This document shows positions 1-7,614 of a DNA stretch of 16,541 nucleotides, in pieces. The position numbers and the translations under genes were made by a program. The number at the start of each line of letters is the position of its first letter. Within the stretch, counting starts at the first letter, position 1. The notes beneath the pieces were generated by a model. The model did no database searches. It saw only the letters and a list, made by a program, of their open reading frames with translations, and had not been told where the DNA came from. The stretch spans positions 1 to 16,541 of the forward strand of contig JARIAP010000067.1 of the NCBI GenBank assembly GCA_029257755.1, written 5' to 3'. This DNA is from Helicobacter sp. (GTDB lineage: Bacteria > Campylobacterota > Campylobacteria > Campylobacterales > Helicobacteraceae).

Positions 1-32
1 CTCCGGGGGTTCGAATCCCTCTCTCCCGGCCA
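1..32 (+). tRNA. 3' end of a tRNA, probably tRNA-Ser (partial)
   Basis: The window opens inside a tRNA. The T-stem GGGGG (5-9), T-loop TTCGAAT (10-16), stem partner CCCTC (17-21), acceptor strand TCTCCCG (22-28), discriminator G (29) and encoded CCA (30-32) are all in place. The anticodon is outside the window. The G discriminator and the CTCC just before the T-stem, which could be the 3' side of a long variable arm, fit tRNA-Ser best, but the identity is an inference. Confidence 0.8.
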
Positions 33-475
33 CATGTTTTGTTTTCCTTTTGTTGATGAGATTTAGAAGTTAAGAATCTTTTAATGTTTATCTAGTTTAT
101 TTAATTAACTAGATAATCATCAAACAATATTCATTATCTATGCTTATAATGCCTTATATTCAAAATAAAATAAGCGGATATTATAAGAAAAAGTTTAAGC
201 GATTTACTAATAATAAAAAGGTATTTTATAATTTTATCAATTATATTGTTTTAATATAATTTCAATAAATACAAATACAATGTGATAATGTAATATAATA
301 TTAATGCTTTAATATATAATTATTGATTTTGTTGTGTTAATAAATGTAAAAATTGTTCAAAAATACATAAATTAAGTATTTATTAATAGTATTTTTATTT
401 TAAATTAGCATTTTAAGTTTTATATTAAACAAATTATTTAATGGCGTATGTTTATATAATTTTAACCTTATTTAA
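33..475. other. 443-bp gene-free AT-rich spacer between two tRNA genes
   Basis: I see no reading frame with a ribosome binding site and no protein family match here. It contains short AT-rich inverted repeats: a 10-bp stem at 88-116, a 9-bp stem AATTATATT/AATATAATT at 239-261, and a 7-bp stem ATATTAA/TTAATAT at 298-315. A TATAAT at 294-299 on the + strand has no gene to serve. Repeats of 7 to 9 bp are expected by chance at this base composition. The stretch must hold the terminators of the tRNA-Ser and tRNA-Phe transcripts, but no GC-rich hairpin with a T-run is visible. Confidence 0.6.
88..116. repeat. 10-bp inverted repeat downstream of the tRNA-Ser end
   Basis: TTATCTAGTT (88-97) and AACTAGATAA (107-116) are perfect inverted arms around a 9-nt loop. 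It lies 56 nt after the CCA end of the first tRNA. It could fold as a weak hairpin in the tRNA 3' trailer. It lacks the GC-rich stem and T-tract of a standard intrinsic terminator, so the role is uncertain. Confidence 0.4.
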
Positions 476-551
476 TGGTGGCTCGAGGCAGAATCGAACT
501 GCCGACACAAGGATTTTCAGTCCTTTGCTCTACCGACTGAGCTATCGAGCC
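476..551 (-). tRNA. tRNA-Phe (GAA)
   Basis: Read on the minus strand from 551 this is a complete 76-nt tRNA. Acceptor GGCTCGA pairs with TCGAGCC, the discriminator is A and CCA is encoded (476-478). The D-stem is GCTC/GAGC, the anticodon stem AAGGA/TCCTT with loop CTGAAAA, and the T-stem GGCAG/CTGCC with loop TTCGATT. The anticodon GAA lies at 516-518 (TTC on the + strand), giving phenylalanine. The variable loop is 5 nt, as expected for a class I tRNA. A candidate -10 box lies just upstream at 569-574. Confidence 0.97.
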
Positions 552-568
552 ATTCAACAAAAATTGCT

Positions 569-574
569 ATTTTA
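569..574 (-). promoter_or_regulatory. Candidate -10 box for tRNA-Phe
   Basis: On the minus strand TAAAAT occupies 574-569, preceded by TTAGA. Transcription would start near 562, about 10 nt before the tRNA 5' end. In such AT-rich DNA this match is weak evidence. Confidence 0.3.
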
Positions 575-675
575 TCTAATATAACTTTAAAAATAACTTA
601 AATAAATATATAAAATACTTATTTTGTTTAATTTGTTAATAATTAAGCCAACTTAAATATGTTTGAAACTATTTG

Positions 676-684
676 TGTTATAAT
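676..684 (+). promoter_or_regulatory. Extended -10 promoter of the O-acetylation operon
   Basis: TGTTATAAT (676-684) is a TGn extended -10 with a perfect TATAAT at 679-684. Campylobacterota sigma-70 promoters typically rely on this element without a defined -35. Transcription would start near 691, giving a leader of about 55 nt before the ATG at 747. It is the only strong promoter-like signal I see ahead of the cluster that runs to 5101. Confidence 0.55.
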
Positions 685-746
685 GATTTAATGATATTAA
701 ATGCACTTCACAAATATATATTAAATTGTTAGATACTAGGACATTG

Positions 747-2117
747 ATGATTTATTTTACTTTAGAATTTGCTATTGTGTTGCTTATATTTTTATGTATT
801 TATTGGTATTTTAAAAATAAAAATATTGCACAAAATATTTTATTATTAGCATTTAATTATTTAATTTTATTGTTGATAAATCCATATTTTGCATTAGTAG
901 TTGTAATTTATACGATAGTTATTTATTTAATGTCTCGTTTAATTTGTAAATATAGTAACAATATTATAATATCTTTATGTTTAAGTGTTGTAGTTTTAAA
1001 TTTATCTTTTTTTAAATATTTTGATGAGGTTAAAGATTTTTTTGACTTTATATTCATTGCAATGGGGTTTAATGCTATTCAAAATAACATTACATTTCCA
1101 TTAGGTATAAGTTTTTATACTTTTGCATCAATAACATATCTATGCTATGTGTATAAAAACAAAAAAATAGAAAGTTTTTTTTCACTTGCTATATTTTTAT
1201 CGTTTTTTCCTACTTTTATATCTGGTCCTATTATGAGAAGTGAATTCTTTTTTGCACAATTACATAAAAAAAGATATTTTGGTAATATTAATATGATATT
1301 TGTTTTAATATTATTTGGTATCATAAAAAAAGTTTTTATTGCTAATTATTTACAAATATATTCGGATTCTATATTACAAAATCCAAGTGATTATAGCTCA
1401 ATGTCCTTATTGCTTGGAATATATGCGTATTCTGTGCGATTATATTGTGATTTTAGTGGTTATGTTGATCTTGTTTGTGCATTTGCTCTTATGATTGGAT
1501 TTACATTGCCTATTAATTTTAATATGCCTTATATGGCTAATAATATTAAAGAGTTTTGGTCAAGATGGCATATTTCATTATCCAATTTTATTAGAGATTA
1601 TATCTATATACCATTAGGTGGCAATAGAAAAGGGTTTTTTTTAACACAAGTTTTTGTTTTAATATCCTTTATATTATCTGGTATATGGCATGGAAATACA
1701 TTTAATTTTTTTATTTGGGGATTTTTACATGGTGCAGGAATAATATGCTTTAATTGTTTTAAAGCATTGAACTTAAGGATTAATATACCATATGTAAGCA
1801 TGACTCTTACATTTAATTTTGTAGCTTTTACATGGATATTTTTTTATTATCAAATGATTGATGATTCTATATTATATTTGCAATTACTTATAAGCAATAT
1901 AGCTACTCCATTGCAAGATTATGAAATTATTGCATTTATTTGTTGTTGTTTAGTTTTTTATTGTTATCCGCTTTTAGTTAATATAAAGAAGAAATGTGCG
2001 TTCCTATTATGCAAGATACCATATATATTAAAGCCTTTTGTAATTTCTACATTATTAATTATTATAATAGGCTTATCTCCTAGTGGTATTCCAAATTTTA
2101 TTTATGCGGGTTTTTAA
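747..2117 (+). CDS. MBOAT-family membrane O-acyltransferase (PatA/AlgI-like)
   Basis: This is a polytopic inner-membrane protein with about ten hydrophobic segments, of the membrane-bound O-acyltransferase family. Members move an acyl group, usually acetyl, across the membrane onto a cell-envelope glycan. The MBOAT core is clear: a conserved FWSRWHISLSNFIRDY stretch, then IPLGGNR, then SGIWHG with the presumed catalytic His (residue 315 counted from the ATG), then WGFLHG. I place the start at ATG 747 because AGGA (738-741) sits 5 nt before it; an in-frame TTG at 726 would add 7 residues but has no Shine-Dalgarno. The stop overlaps the next start by one base (TAATG), so translation is probably coupled. 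With two SGNH hydrolases downstream, the layout matches the PatA-PatB-Ape1 peptidoglycan O-acetylation sets of Campylobacter. AlgI-like acetylation of another polymer is the alternative. The family is certain, the substrate is inferred. Confidence 0.9.
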   Translation: MIYFTLEFAIVLLIFLCIYWYFKNKNIAQNILLLAFNYLILLLINPYFALVVVIYTIVIYLMSRLICKYSNNIIISLCLSVVVLNLSFFKYFDEVKDFFDFIFIAMGFNAIQNNITFPLGISFYTFASITYLCYVYKNKKIESFFSLAIFLSFFPTFISGPIMRSEFFFAQLHKKRYFGNINMIFVLILFGIIKKVFIANYLQIYSDSILQNPSDYSSMSLLLGIYAYSVRLYCDFSGYVDLVCAFALMIGFTLPINFNMPYMANNIKEFWSRWHISLSNFIRDYIYIPLGGNRKGFFLTQVFVLISFILSGIWHGNTFNFFIWGFLHGAGIICFNCFKALNLRINIPYVSMTLTFNFVAFTWIFFYYQMIDDSILYLQLLISNIATPLQDYEIIAFICCCLVFYCYPLLVNIKKKCAFLLCKIPYILKPFVISTLLIIIIGLSPSGIPNFIYAGF

Positions 2118-3298
2118 TGAAATTCTTAAATTTTTTATATACATGTATTGTAAGTATGGTAGTCGTATGTTATGTATTGCATAAAAGCATAATTTCATAT
2201 ATAGTGCAAAAATATCATTATGCAGACAATATGATTAATATGGAATCTAGTTTTTTTGCATTTGGAGATTCAATAGCAAACAATATTGAACAGATTAGAG
2301 TTTCTATTTTTGATTATAATCAAAATGAATTTGACGCCTATCAATATAAAGATTCTAAAATATTTAAACAAGATGAAACAAATAATACATCACAAATAAA
2401 AGAAAGTGATAATATAAAAGAAAAAATAAATGCAAATACAGAAAATATAGAATCTAATATATTAAGGGAATATAAACAAAAAGGTGTCTCATTACATAAA
2501 GATAGGCTATATGTAAAACCAAACTCTCATTTTATATTAATTGGAGATTCTCTTATGCAGGGTATTGGTATGACTCTTGTAAAAAAACTTAAACAAGAGG
2601 GGTTAATGGTAAAGAATATAGCAAAGCAAAGCACAGGACTTACATACCCATCATTTTTTAATTGGTCTAACGCACTAAAACAAGCATTTACACAAAATCC
2701 GGACATAAGCGTTGTTGTTGTGTGTTTAGGAGCAAATGATCCTTGGAATATGCCAAAGATAACATTTGGAAGTGAAACATGGAAACAAACATATAAAGAA
2801 AGGATACAAGATATTATTGATATTGCACACAATAATAATGCAATTGTCGTATGGTATCAAATACCTGCTGTAAAAAATACAGAACTTAACAAAAAAATTT
2901 TATATCTTAATGAGATATATAAAGAAGTTATAAAAGAAAACGATGATTTATTTTTGTCATCACAAGCAATAATGCCAAATGGTAATTTTACCGCATACAT
3001 TAATGATTTAGATGGTAAAAGTAGGCTTGTTAGAGCACAAGATGGAATCCATTTTGCAAGATATGGATCAGAATTATTGTCCCAAGTTCTTTTAGAATAT
3101 ATCACTATAAAAGAAGATATTTATAATGAAAAAAATGATATGAAAATACATATAAACATAGAATCTAGGAAAAACGACAATAAAACAATAAATAGTATTA
3201 AAGAAAATAATGCTAAAGATATCACAAGTATATCTAATATTTCTATTAAAGTTTTTAATTTTGATAAAATAAAACTACAAAATATACTATTTACATAA
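2117..3298 (+). CDS. Membrane-anchored SGNH hydrolase (DUF459/PatB-like)
   Basis: This is a 393-residue SGNH-fold esterase or acyltransferase. Residues 1-30 form one hydrophobic segment, so it is probably an inner-membrane anchor with the enzyme in the periplasm. Residues about 60-130 are a polar, Asn/Lys/Glu-rich linker. The catalytic blocks follow: GDSLMQG with Ser145, a Gly near 174, LGAND with Asn207, and DGIH with Asp309 and His312. The GDSLxxG form and general arrangement resemble the DUF459 subgroup. The last 50 residues are low-complexity and polar. The gene starts inside the stop codon of the MBOAT gene, which points to a shared function. In PatA/PatB systems the MBOAT protein exports acetate and a periplasmic SGNH protein transfers it to MurNAc, and this would be the transferase candidate. 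That role is inferred. Confidence 0.88.
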   Translation: MKFLNFLYTCIVSMVVVCYVLHKSIISYIVQKYHYADNMINMESSFFAFGDSIANNIEQIRVSIFDYNQNEFDAYQYKDSKIFKQDETNNTSQIKESDNIKEKINANTENIESNILREYKQKGVSLHKDRLYVKPNSHFILIGDSLMQGIGMTLVKKLKQEGLMVKNIAKQSTGLTYPSFFNWSNALKQAFTQNPDISVVVVCLGANDPWNMPKITFGSETWKQTYKERIQDIIDIAHNNNAIVVWYQIPAVKNTELNKKILYLNEIYKEVIKENDDLFLSSQAIMPNGNFTAYINDLDGKSRLVRAQDGIHFARYGSELLSQVLLEYITIKEDIYNEKNDMKIHINIESRKNDNKTINSIKENNAKDITSISNISIKVFNFDKIKLQNILFT

Positions 3299-3315
3299 GA
3301 AATAAGGAGATTATT

Positions 3316-4515
3316 ATGCGGTTTTGTATTGTAAATATAAGCATTTCACTATTGCTTATAAATTTTATGTTTTCAAAGACACTTAATTTTTTGATGCAAA
3401 ACCCACAATATAAAAATTATATAAAACATGCTAAATTATATAATTATACAGATGATATAACAACTCTTAAGTATGTAAAAAGAAAGTTAAAACAACATAA
3501 AGATTTACGAATAAGGGTTTTTGGTGATTCTCATGTAGCAGGTGATTTTATGACATATGAATTTCGCAATATATTAGGTAATGTTAATTCTATTGGGTTT
3601 TTATATCCATTAATGCCCTTATATCACCAAACTCTTCTTGTAGAGTATGAAAGTCAAAATTTTGAAATATTAGATTCTAGGAAACCAAAAACTTATGATA
3701 ACTATCCAATGGGAGGTGTTATTGCATACCCAAATGAATTACCAGCTTCAATAAATTTAAAAATAAATCCAAAACAAGTTGCAACATGGAATAGTGAATT
3801 CATTACACAAATTGTTTTTAAAAATAGTGATATTCTTGAAGCCTTAATGATAGAAGATTCAGATAAAAAGCAATATATTTTAAGAGCAAAAAAACCAGAT
3901 ACATGGGAAATTTCTAAATTAAAACTTAAGTTTCCAATAAAAATTAATGCACTTAGTAAAGATGTTATGCTTGGAGGATATTTTATATATAAGGAGAAAA
4001 ATAATAATATTATTGAACATTTAGGTATTAATGGTGTTAGGTCGGATATTTGGTTAAAATGGAATATTGATGTTTTAGAGGAAGAACTCAAGGTAATTGA
4101 ATATGATATTATAATACTTTGGTATGGTTCTAATGATGCTATGTATGATATATTACATGAAGATAGATTTATAGAAAATTATACAAAATTTATAAATCTT
4201 TTAAAAAAGAATAATCCAAATTCAATAATTATATTAATGTCCCCACCACCTGTTATATTTCCAATAGGTAAATCAAAAAATAATTATAAAGAATCTCAAA
4301 CATTTATGCCTATAAAAGAGGCAATAAAAAAAGTAGCACAATATGAAAAAATAATGTTATTTGATACAGATAACTTTATAACAGAAACGGGATCTAAAGA
4401 TGGTTGGGCAAAATTAAATTTATCAAAAAAAGATGTCCATTTAACACCGCAAGGCTATAAACTAGTAGCACATGGAATCTATCAATCATTAAAACAAGTT
4501 CTTAATCAATATTAA
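3316..4515 (+). CDS. Exported SGNH hydrolase resembling peptidoglycan O-acetylesterase Ape1
   Basis: The 399-residue protein has a hydrophobic N-terminus (about 5-20) that suggests a signal peptide or anchor. Its SGNH blocks are unusually clear: FGDSHVAGDF with Ser72, GINGVRSD (Gly240 region), WYGSND with Asn273, and DVHLTPQG with Asp373 and His375. The triad would be Ser72, Asp373, His375. About 130 residues between block I and block II are beta-rich by eye. This matches Ape1-type esterases, which carry a CBM35-like jelly-roll inserted there, and the GDSHxAGDF form is typical of Ape1. Ape1 removes acetyl groups from peptidoglycan MurNAc so that lytic transglycosylases can act. The gene has a strong ribosome site (AAGGAGA, 3304-3310) and lies 17 nt after the preceding gene. 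Assignment as Ape1 rather than a second transferase is likely but inferred. Confidence 0.87.
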   Translation: MRFCIVNISISLLLINFMFSKTLNFLMQNPQYKNYIKHAKLYNYTDDITTLKYVKRKLKQHKDLRIRVFGDSHVAGDFMTYEFRNILGNVNSIGFLYPLMPLYHQTLLVEYESQNFEILDSRKPKTYDNYPMGGVIAYPNELPASINLKINPKQVATWNSEFITQIVFKNSDILEALMIEDSDKKQYILRAKKPDTWEISKLKLKFPIKINALSKDVMLGGYFIYKEKNNNIIEHLGINGVRSDIWLKWNIDVLEEELKVIEYDIIILWYGSNDAMYDILHEDRFIENYTKFINLLKKNNPNSIIILMSPPPVIFPIGKSKNNYKESQTFMPIKEAIKKVAQYEKIMLFDTDNFITETGSKDGWAKLNLSKKDVHLTPQGYKLVAHGIYQSLKQVLNQY

Positions 4516-4516
4516 T

Positions 4517-5101
4517 ATGGAATATTTTATGTTAAATTTTAATATAAACAACATAATTAAACAAAGTGATATACAACAAAGATTAGAAATATTTATGCAA
4601 TTACTTATAAAGTGGGCTAAAATTCATAATATCACAAGTTCAAAAGACTTAGATTCTATAAAAAGTCAAATTGAAGATAGTTTAATACCAATATCATTTT
4701 TGAATCCATTTAAAACATGTATTGATATAGGAAGTGGTGCTGGTTTTCCTGCTTTAATTCTTGCATGTTATTATACAAATAGCAAATTTTATCTACTAGA
4801 GCCAAGAGCTAAAAGGGTTGCTTTTTTAGAATATGCAGTTATTAAAATGGGGCTTAGCAATATAGAGATTATACAAGATTTCTCATACAATATAAAAAAT
4901 ATTAAAGCTGAATTAATAACTTCAAGAGCGGTTTGTAAAAGTAATAAATTAATAAAAGATAGCACACATCTTATGCTACCAAATGGATATTATCTATTAT
5001 TTAAAGGTAGTAATGCTAAAGAAGAAATAAAGGAACTAAAAAATTTTAAAATAGATATTTTTAATAATAAGCAAAGGGTTTATGTATATGTAAAACCATA
5101 A
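4517..5101 (+). CDS. rsmG: 16S rRNA (guanine-527-N7)-methyltransferase RsmG
   Basis: RsmG (formerly GidB) methylates N7 of G527 in 16S rRNA with S-adenosylmethionine; loss of it gives low-level streptomycin resistance in other bacteria. The protein has the family's N-terminal helical part, then the SAM-binding motif DIGSGAGFPALILA beginning at Asp70, the LLEPRAKRVAFLE acidic loop, and SRAV followed by a Lys-containing FKGS loop. The length (194) fits the short Campylobacterota form. The upstream gene ends one base before this start, so it belongs to the same transcript. The start is uncertain: ATG 4517 has no Shine-Dalgarno, while the in-frame ATG at 4529 has GGA 7 nt upstream and would give 190 residues. 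Its presence after the O-acetylation genes looks like simple operon tailing. Confidence 0.95.
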   Translation: MEYFMLNFNINNIIKQSDIQQRLEIFMQLLIKWAKIHNITSSKDLDSIKSQIEDSLIPISFLNPFKTCIDIGSGAGFPALILACYYTNSKFYLLEPRAKRVAFLEYAVIKMGLSNIEIIQDFSYNIKNIKAELITSRAVCKSNKLIKDSTHLMLPNGYYLLFKGSNAKEEIKELKNFKIDIFNNKQRVYVYVKP

Positions 5102-5107
5102 ACCACT

Positions 5108-5129
5108 TTTGACAAATTGTTTAGTCAAA
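5108..5129. terminator. Weak hairpin between convergent rsmG and acyl-CoA synthetase genes
   Basis: TTTGAC (5108-5113) and GTCAAA (5124-5129) form a 6-bp stem with a 10-nt loop, 7 nt after the rsmG stop, in the 37-bp gap between convergent genes. A second small repeat, AAGTT/AACTT, follows at about 5131-5145. It may serve as a terminator in either direction, but the stem is short and there is no clean T-run. Confidence 0.3.
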
Positions 5130-5138
5130 TAAGTTTAA

Positions 5139-7091
5139 TTAACTTAAAAATTCACAAGCTTGTGCAATACTAGAGAAAAATAAAATTCCTTCTTTTAAAC
5201 AATATTCTCTAGCTGATTTCACATTTTCACCACCAAGTAATATAGGGACGACTTTATGTTTAAAGTTATGTTTTTTTAATATTTTAATAGTCCCTAGTGC
5301 ATCTGTCATATCTTGTGGTGTAATAAGCATATATATTAAATCAAGATTCTCAAAATTATCTACGATTTTTAAAGCATTTTCATATCTATCTGGTAATGCA
5401 TCGCCTATAACATCAATAGGATTATTATGGGACCACATAGGTGGCAATACAGAATCTAACTCTGCTTTCTGCTCTTTACTTAACTCATAAAGAGTTTTAT
5501 TTCCAGCAGAAATAGCATCTGTTAAAACTGTTCCCGGACCACCTGCATTTGTAATTACTGCTACACTATTTACATCCTTAAATAGTGGTGCGAATATAAG
5601 AGAATCTAGCGTATTGACGACTTTTACCCCTAAGCTTTGCATAATTCCATTAAACATAGCATAATTTCCACTTAAATTTCCTGTGTGTGAAAAAGCTGCT
5701 TTTTTTGCAGCATCAGATTTTGCTGCTTTAAATAAGTATATGGGCTTTTTACATTGTCTAATGCTTTCACAAAGAGATCTTCCTCTTGCAACACCTTCTA
5801 AATATAGTGATATACTTTCGCAATCTTTTGCATTATTTAACATAGGAATAATTTCTGCACTTCTTAAATCTACTGCATTTCCAACACTAATTAAATGAGA
5901 AAAGCCTAATCTTAATTCTGCTGCCCTATCCATAAGTGAAGCTAAAACTGCACCGCTTTGTGATAAAAACGCATGAGTTCCTTCATGCACTACACCTGTC
6001 CCAAAGGTTATATTAAGCTTTTCTTCATTTTCATAAAATCCAAGACAATTTGGACCAATTACATTAAAGTTGTGTTCTGCTGCTAACTTTGCTATCTCTT
6101 CTTCTTCTGCATCGTGCCCACTCTCTTTAAAACCAGCTGTAATAATAATTAAATTTTTTAATCCTTTTTTAACTAGATCATGTATTGTTGGAATAACAAA
6201 TTTTGCACCAACAACAATTACTGCTGTATCAATATCTCCATCAATTTCATTAACACTTTCATAAAGTTTTTTGCCAAATAGCTCACCACCTTTTGCATTT
6301 ACATATAATAAATCACCTTTAAAACTTTGTGCATTCTTTGCTATTGTATATCCTGTTTTTCCTTTTTCTGTGCTTGCACCTACAATCACCACGCGATCAT
6401 TTTTGAAAAAATCTGGACGAATTTTATCTCTTGTTGATTCTGTATATTTTGATTTTCCCTTTAAAATCCTAGCATCTACAGCTATCAATCCATTATTTGT
6501 AAGTTTTAATGGATTAATGTCAAGTTCTTTTATTTCATTTTCTTTTAGCATTTTTTGCACACTTTTAACAAGTTCAATTACCCAATCTACTTTATAATCA
6601 AAACCTCTAAAGCCACTAAAAAGCTTAGATATTTTTGTTGTTTCTAATGCTCTCTTTATCTCATCTTCTTTAGCATTAGCTTCTATATAACATATATCTT
6701 TATATAACTCTAAGTATATACCACCTTTACCAAATAATATAACATTTCCGAATGTAGAATCTTCTACACTTCCAATGTATAGTTCTTCTCCAGATACCAT
6801 TTGTGTGATTATAAAGCCATCATTAGAATCTAAGGTTATATTATGCTTTTTTAAATTCTCAATAATTTTTTCTCGCCCTTTTTCTAATTCATTATTATTT
6901 GATAATCCCAATATAACACCACCAACATCACTTTTATGCACAACTTTTGGTGATTGTATTTTTATTACTGCTGGAAAAGCATTAAATTCTATTTTTTCAT
7001 TTATATCAACACTTTTACATTCTGGAGTTTTTATACCATATTTACCTAAAAAATCATACAGCTGACTTTCACTTAATGTTTCACTTAACAT
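5139..7091 (-). CDS. Single-chain ADP-forming acyl-CoA synthetase (acetate-CoA ligase family), ATP-grasp first
   Basis: This 650-residue protein belongs to the ADP-forming acetyl-CoA synthetase/Pat superfamily. It interconverts an acyl-CoA plus ADP and phosphate with the free acid, CoA and ATP, through phosphohistidine intermediates. Residues 1-220 are an ATP-grasp domain with VHKSDVGGVI (His52, likely the second phosphohistidine site) and DINPLK near 191-196. Residues 230-355 are a CoA-binding Rossmann domain with IVGAST and IGPNCLGF. Residues 360-500 are a ligase domain with FLSQSGA and SHTG, whose His469 is the probable phosphorylated residue. Residues 505-650 form the second ligase domain with ITNAGGPG. 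The order (beta part, then alpha part) is the reverse of Pat-type fusions, and no GNAT acetyltransferase domain is present, so this should be an enzyme rather than a protein acetylase. A good ribosome site, AGGAG (7097-7101), precedes the ATG. The gene is monocistronic. The acyl substrate cannot be told from the sequence. Confidence 0.9.
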   Translation of the reverse strand: MLSETLSESQLYDFLGKYGIKTPECKSVDINEKIEFNAFPAVIKIQSPKVVHKSDVGGVILGLSNNNELEKGREKIIENLKKHNITLDSNDGFIITQMVSGEELYIGSVEDSTFGNVILFGKGGIYLELYKDICYIEANAKEDEIKRALETTKISKLFSGFRGFDYKVDWVIELVKSVQKMLKENEIKELDINPLKLTNNGLIAVDARILKGKSKYTESTRDKIRPDFFKNDRVVIVGASTEKGKTGYTIAKNAQSFKGDLLYVNAKGGELFGKKLYESVNEIDGDIDTAVIVVGAKFVIPTIHDLVKKGLKNLIIITAGFKESGHDAEEEEIAKLAAEHNFNVIGPNCLGFYENEEKLNITFGTGVVHEGTHAFLSQSGAVLASLMDRAAELRLGFSHLISVGNAVDLRSAEIIPMLNNAKDCESISLYLEGVARGRSLCESIRQCKKPIYLFKAAKSDAAKKAAFSHTGNLSGNYAMFNGIMQSLGVKVVNTLDSLIFAPLFKDVNSVAVITNAGGPGTVLTDAISAGNKTLYELSKEQKAELDSVLPPMWSHNNPIDVIGDALPDRYENALKIVDNFENLDLIYMLITPQDMTDALGTIKILKKHNFKHKVVPILLGGENVKSAREYCLKEGILFFSSIAQACEFLS

Positions 7092-7164
7092 TCTTTCTCC
7101 TTTAAATTGCTATAAAAAATATTTTATATAAATTAATTTTAAGAAACATCAAATTTTTATTATT

Positions 7165-7173
7165 TTTATATCA
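7165..7173 (-). promoter_or_regulatory. Candidate extended -10 for the acyl-CoA synthetase gene
   Basis: On the minus strand TGATATAAA reads from 7173 to 7165, a TGn plus TATAAA. Transcription would begin near 7158 with a leader of about 66 nt. The surrounding DNA is nearly all A and T, so chance matches are common. Confidence 0.3.
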
Positions 7174-7231
7174 TTTTTTATGTTTATTTTCTTTTTTACT
7201 CAAATTATTTTAAATATTAAATATGCAAAAT

Positions 7232-7266
7232 AATATAAAATTATTTGTATTAAATAATTTTATATT
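7232..7266. repeat. 15-bp perfect inverted repeat upstream of the DUF493 gene
   Basis: AATATAAAATTATTT (7232-7246) and AAATAATTTTATATT (7252-7266) are perfect reverse complements around the 5-nt loop GTATT. The repeat lies in the 226-bp space between two divergent genes and ends 14 bp before the candidate -10 at 7281-7286, so it would cover the -35 region. It could be an operator for a dimeric regulator or a cruciform-forming element. It does not fit a Fur or NikR consensus that I know. Confidence 0.6.
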
Positions 7267-7277
7267 TGTTTTTAATG

Positions 7278-7286
7278 TGATAAAAT
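7278..7286 (+). promoter_or_regulatory. Candidate extended -10 for the DUF493 gene
   Basis: TGATAAAAT (7278-7286) is a TGn element followed by TAAAAT. Transcription would start near 7293, 25 nt before the ATG. The inverted repeat at 7232-7266 lies directly upstream. Confidence 0.4.
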
Positions 7287-7317
7287 TAATACTTTTAAAC
7301 TAAAAATAGGGAATATT

Positions 7318-7593
7318 ATGGATAATAATAAGGAAATAGATATTAACATAAAACCACAAATTGATTTTCCGTGTATATGGAACTATAGAATTATTGGGTT
7401 TAATAAGGAGTTTGTTCTCAATGCAATAAAAAATGTATTTAATGAAAATGTAAATATATCTCCCATAGAACATATATCTAGTAACGGTAAATATATAGCC
7501 ATGAATTGTTCTATTGAAGTAAAAACAGACAATGAAAGACTAGGGTATTTTGATTGTTTAACAAAACAAGATGGTATAATTATGGTTATTTAA
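7318..7593 (+). CDS. DUF493 family protein (HP0495/YbeD-like)
   Basis: The 91-residue protein matches the small DUF493 (UPF0250, YbeD) family by its FPCIWNYRIIGFNKEF start region and its ACT-like alternation of strands and helices; H. pylori HP0495 is a close counterpart with a known fold. In E. coli, YbeD sits beside lipoate genes, and a regulatory or ligand-binding role has been suggested, but no biochemical function is established. It has no signal peptide or membrane segment and should be cytoplasmic. The ribosome site is AGGGA just upstream of the ATG. The following membrane-protein gene starts 21 nt after the stop and is probably cotranscribed. Confidence 0.88.
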   Translation: MDNNKEIDINIKPQIDFPCIWNYRIIGFNKEFVLNAIKNVFNENVNISPIEHISSNGKYIAMNCSIEVKTDNERLGYFDCLTKQDGIIMVI

Positions 7594-7614
7594 TTTATAT
7601 AATTTAGGCTTTTT

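Noticed and set aside
239..315. 9-bp and 7-bp inverted repeats as operators or small-RNA hairpins
   Set aside because: At about 85 percent A+T in this spacer such repeats are expected by chance.
726..746. TTG at 726 as the start of the MBOAT gene
   Set aside because: No Shine-Dalgarno stands before it, whereas ATG 747 has AGGA at a 5-nt spacing and begins just before the first hydrophobic segment.
1174..1642. T8 runs in the MBOAT gene (near 1174 and 1635), and A8 or T8 runs in hisD and the YhcH-like gene
   Set aside because: Eight-base A/T runs are expected at this composition and are not hypermutable in the way long G tracts are.
5683..7065. Several rightward open frames of 64 to 108 codons inside the acyl-CoA synthetase gene
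   Set aside because: They lie antisense to a clear 650-residue enzyme, have no ribosome sites and no recognisable domains.
7241..7258. Fur or NikR box inside the 15-bp inverted repeat
   Set aside because: The half-site spacing does not match the NikR arrangement, and the sequence does not match the Fur pattern I know for H. pylori.
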